DNA of 6,237 nucleotides from CAYTOF01 sp964439435 (lineage in GTDB: Bacteria; Bacillota; Clostridia; Oscillospirales; QAMX01). The stretch covers positions 1-6,237 of the forward strand of contig CAYTOF010000093.1 in the NCBI GenBank assembly GCA_964439435.1. The letters run 5' to 3'. The position numbers and the translations under genes were made by a program. Under the pieces are notes generated by a model. The model made no database searches. It was not told the DNA's origin and was given only the letters and a program-made list of their open reading frames with translations. This document shows positions 5,762-6,237 of the stretch, piece after piece; position 1 is the first letter of the stretch; every line of letters begins with the position of its first letter.

Positions 5762-5895
5762 CTCTCACCTGCCTGCCATGCCAAACAAAGCACTCATAAG
5801 CGGCACATGCGGCTTTGAGGGACTCGGATTTGCATCTTTTTGCGCAAATATTTAAAACTTTTGGCAAGATGTCAGTAAAAGTCATGCAAAAGCTA

Positions 5896-5924
5896 TTGAC
5901 AAGAAAATAAGGGCTGTGTATAAT
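5896..5924 (+). promoter_or_regulatory. Consensus promoter of the type IV pilin gene
   Basis: TTGACA (5896-5901) and TATAAT (5919-5924) are both perfect sigma-70/sigma-A consensus hexamers with the optimal 17-bp spacer. Transcription should start near 5931, giving a leader of about 53 nt to the ATG at 5984. This predicts very strong expression, fitting an abundant structural subunit, unless it is repressed. Confidence 0.92.
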
Positions 5925-5929
5925 TATTA

Positions 5930-5957
5930 CACAAAGCGTGAAAATATTTCACAAAGC
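5930..5957 (+). promoter_or_regulatory. Operator-like palindrome and direct repeat at the transcription start
   Basis: GTGAAAATATTTCAC (5938-5952) is a palindrome with 6-bp arms around ATA. It is overlapped by the direct repeat CACAAAGC at 5930-5937 and 5950-5957, spaced 20 bp, about two helical turns. Both sit at or just after the predicted start of transcription, where a bound repressor would block a consensus promoter. It could instead form a weak mRNA hairpin. No cognate regulator is in the window. Confidence 0.45.
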
Positions 5958-5983
5958 TTAAAATTTAAAGGAGCATGAATATC

Positions 5984-6237
5984 ATGAAACGTACAGACAA
6001 AAAGGGTTTCACCTTGGTTGAGCTGGTTGTCGTCATCGCCGTTTTGCTCATCCTCGCAGCCATCGCCATCCCCGTTGTCACGGGTATAATTTCGAGAGCC
6101 AACAAATCAGCAGACGAATCTCATGCACACGCCATTGAAGCCGCCATCAAGTATGCCGTGGCGTGGAACGCAACAAACCCCCAAGTTACTATTGACGATG
6201 TAGAAGCTGCATTAGAAGAGGCCAAATTGTCCTTTGA
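5984..6237 (+). CDS. Type IV prepilin, canonical, probable main pilus subunit (3' truncated)
   Basis: The window shows the first 84 codons. The leader MKRTDKKG is cut after Gly8. The mature protein begins FTLVELVVVIAVLLILAA with Phe at +1 and Glu at +5, the textbook type IV pilin pattern, and continues through the conserved IAIPVV break into an amphipathic helix with SADESHAHAIEAAIKYAV. It should be inserted in the membrane, cleaved and N-methylated by a prepilin peptidase, and polymerised into a filament. AAAGGAG (5967-5973) lies 10 nt before this ATG. An in-frame ATG at 5975 is only 1 nt from the Shine-Dalgarno and is unlikely. The perfect promoter upstream fits a major subunit, but a ComGC-like or pseudopilin role cannot be excluded. 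The C-terminal domain is outside the window. Confidence 0.92.
   Translation, partial: MKRTDKKGFTLVELVVVIAVLLILAAIAIPVVTGIISRANKSADESHAHAIEAAIKYAVAWNATNPQVTIDDVEAALEEAKLSF

Larger units (their letters stand above)
5153..5983. other. Divergent intergenic regulatory region between pilus genes
   Basis: This 831-bp gap separates the minor pilin operon (minus) from the pilin gene (plus). It holds two outward promoters and, between them, a dense set of short repeats and inverted repeats listed separately. The minus operon's leader (about 5153-5386) contains one stem, CTCAC-A-CCGC (5310-5319) with GCGG-GTGAG (5343-5351), a single bulged A in 9 pairs. A smaller inverted repeat TTTAAC/GTTAAA lies at 5201-5218. 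A 144-codon open frame (5451-5885, minus) crosses the repeats but has no ribosome binding site and a repeat-derived Val-Pro-Thr composition, so it is not annotated as a gene. Confidence 0.7.

Noticed and set aside
5451..5885. Minus-strand 144-codon open frame in the divergent gap
   Set aside because: No ribosome binding site, Val-Pro-Thr dipeptides arise from the hexanucleotide array, and it spans several inverted repeats and a predicted promoter zone.
5975..5983. First in-frame ATG of the plus-strand pilin
   Set aside because: Only 1 nt separates it from the AGGAG; the ATG at 5984 has a workable 10-nt spacing and a standard short leader.

Overview
The window looks like chromosomal DNA of a Gram-positive, probably clostridial (Firmicutes) bacterium of middling to high GC. 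The reasons are consensus sigma-A-type promoters, strong purine-rich ribosome binding sites, a NadE whose synthetase half reads like the clostridial enzymes, and a Gram-positive-style type IV pilus locus. This assignment is an inference from style; no rRNA or other marker is present.

Layout. Positions 1-256 hold two copies of a GC-rich, highly structured intergenic repeat of about 105 bp, the second reaching the nadE stop codon. Positions 257-2140 (minus strand) encode a two-domain NAD+ synthetase. Its synthetase half is well conserved, but its glutaminase (nitrilase-like) half has Gly where the nucleophilic Cys should be. Its roughly 100-nt leader contains two interlocking GC-rich stems. A 14-bp stem terminator at 2329-2365 separates nadE from the next operon.

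Positions 2380-5152 (minus strand) form a tight three-gene operon joined by 4-nt stop/start overlaps (ATGA and GTGA). All three products begin with a class III (type IV prepilin) leader. The first is a 604-aa PilX/GspK-like protein without Glu at +5. The other two are small minor pilins that keep Glu+5. Divergently, 5984-6237 (plus strand, cut by the window end) encodes a canonical type IV pilin with a GFTLVEL motif. The logical model is a surface filament: the plus-strand gene supplies the abundant subunit, and the minus-strand operon supplies a minor-pilin tip or initiation complex, like GspI/J/K or PilV/W/X. No assembly ATPase, platform protein or prepilin peptidase is in the window.

The 831-bp gap between the divergent pilus genes (5153-5983) is the richest non-coding part. 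It has a good extended -10 promoter for the minus operon (5393-5421) and a perfect TTGACA-17-TATAAT promoter for the plus pilin (5896-5924). Between them lie recurring CCAAACC(C/G) motifs, two crossing 10-bp inverted repeats, eight copies of a hexanucleotide, a 24-bp tandem repeat of small palindromes, and a possible three-way junction. An operator-like palindrome lies just downstream of the plus promoter. I see no convincing small gene there. The features most worth following up are the Cys-less NadE glutaminase domain, the nadE leader structure, the large Glu5-less tip-pilin candidate, and the repeat-rich divergent regulatory region.
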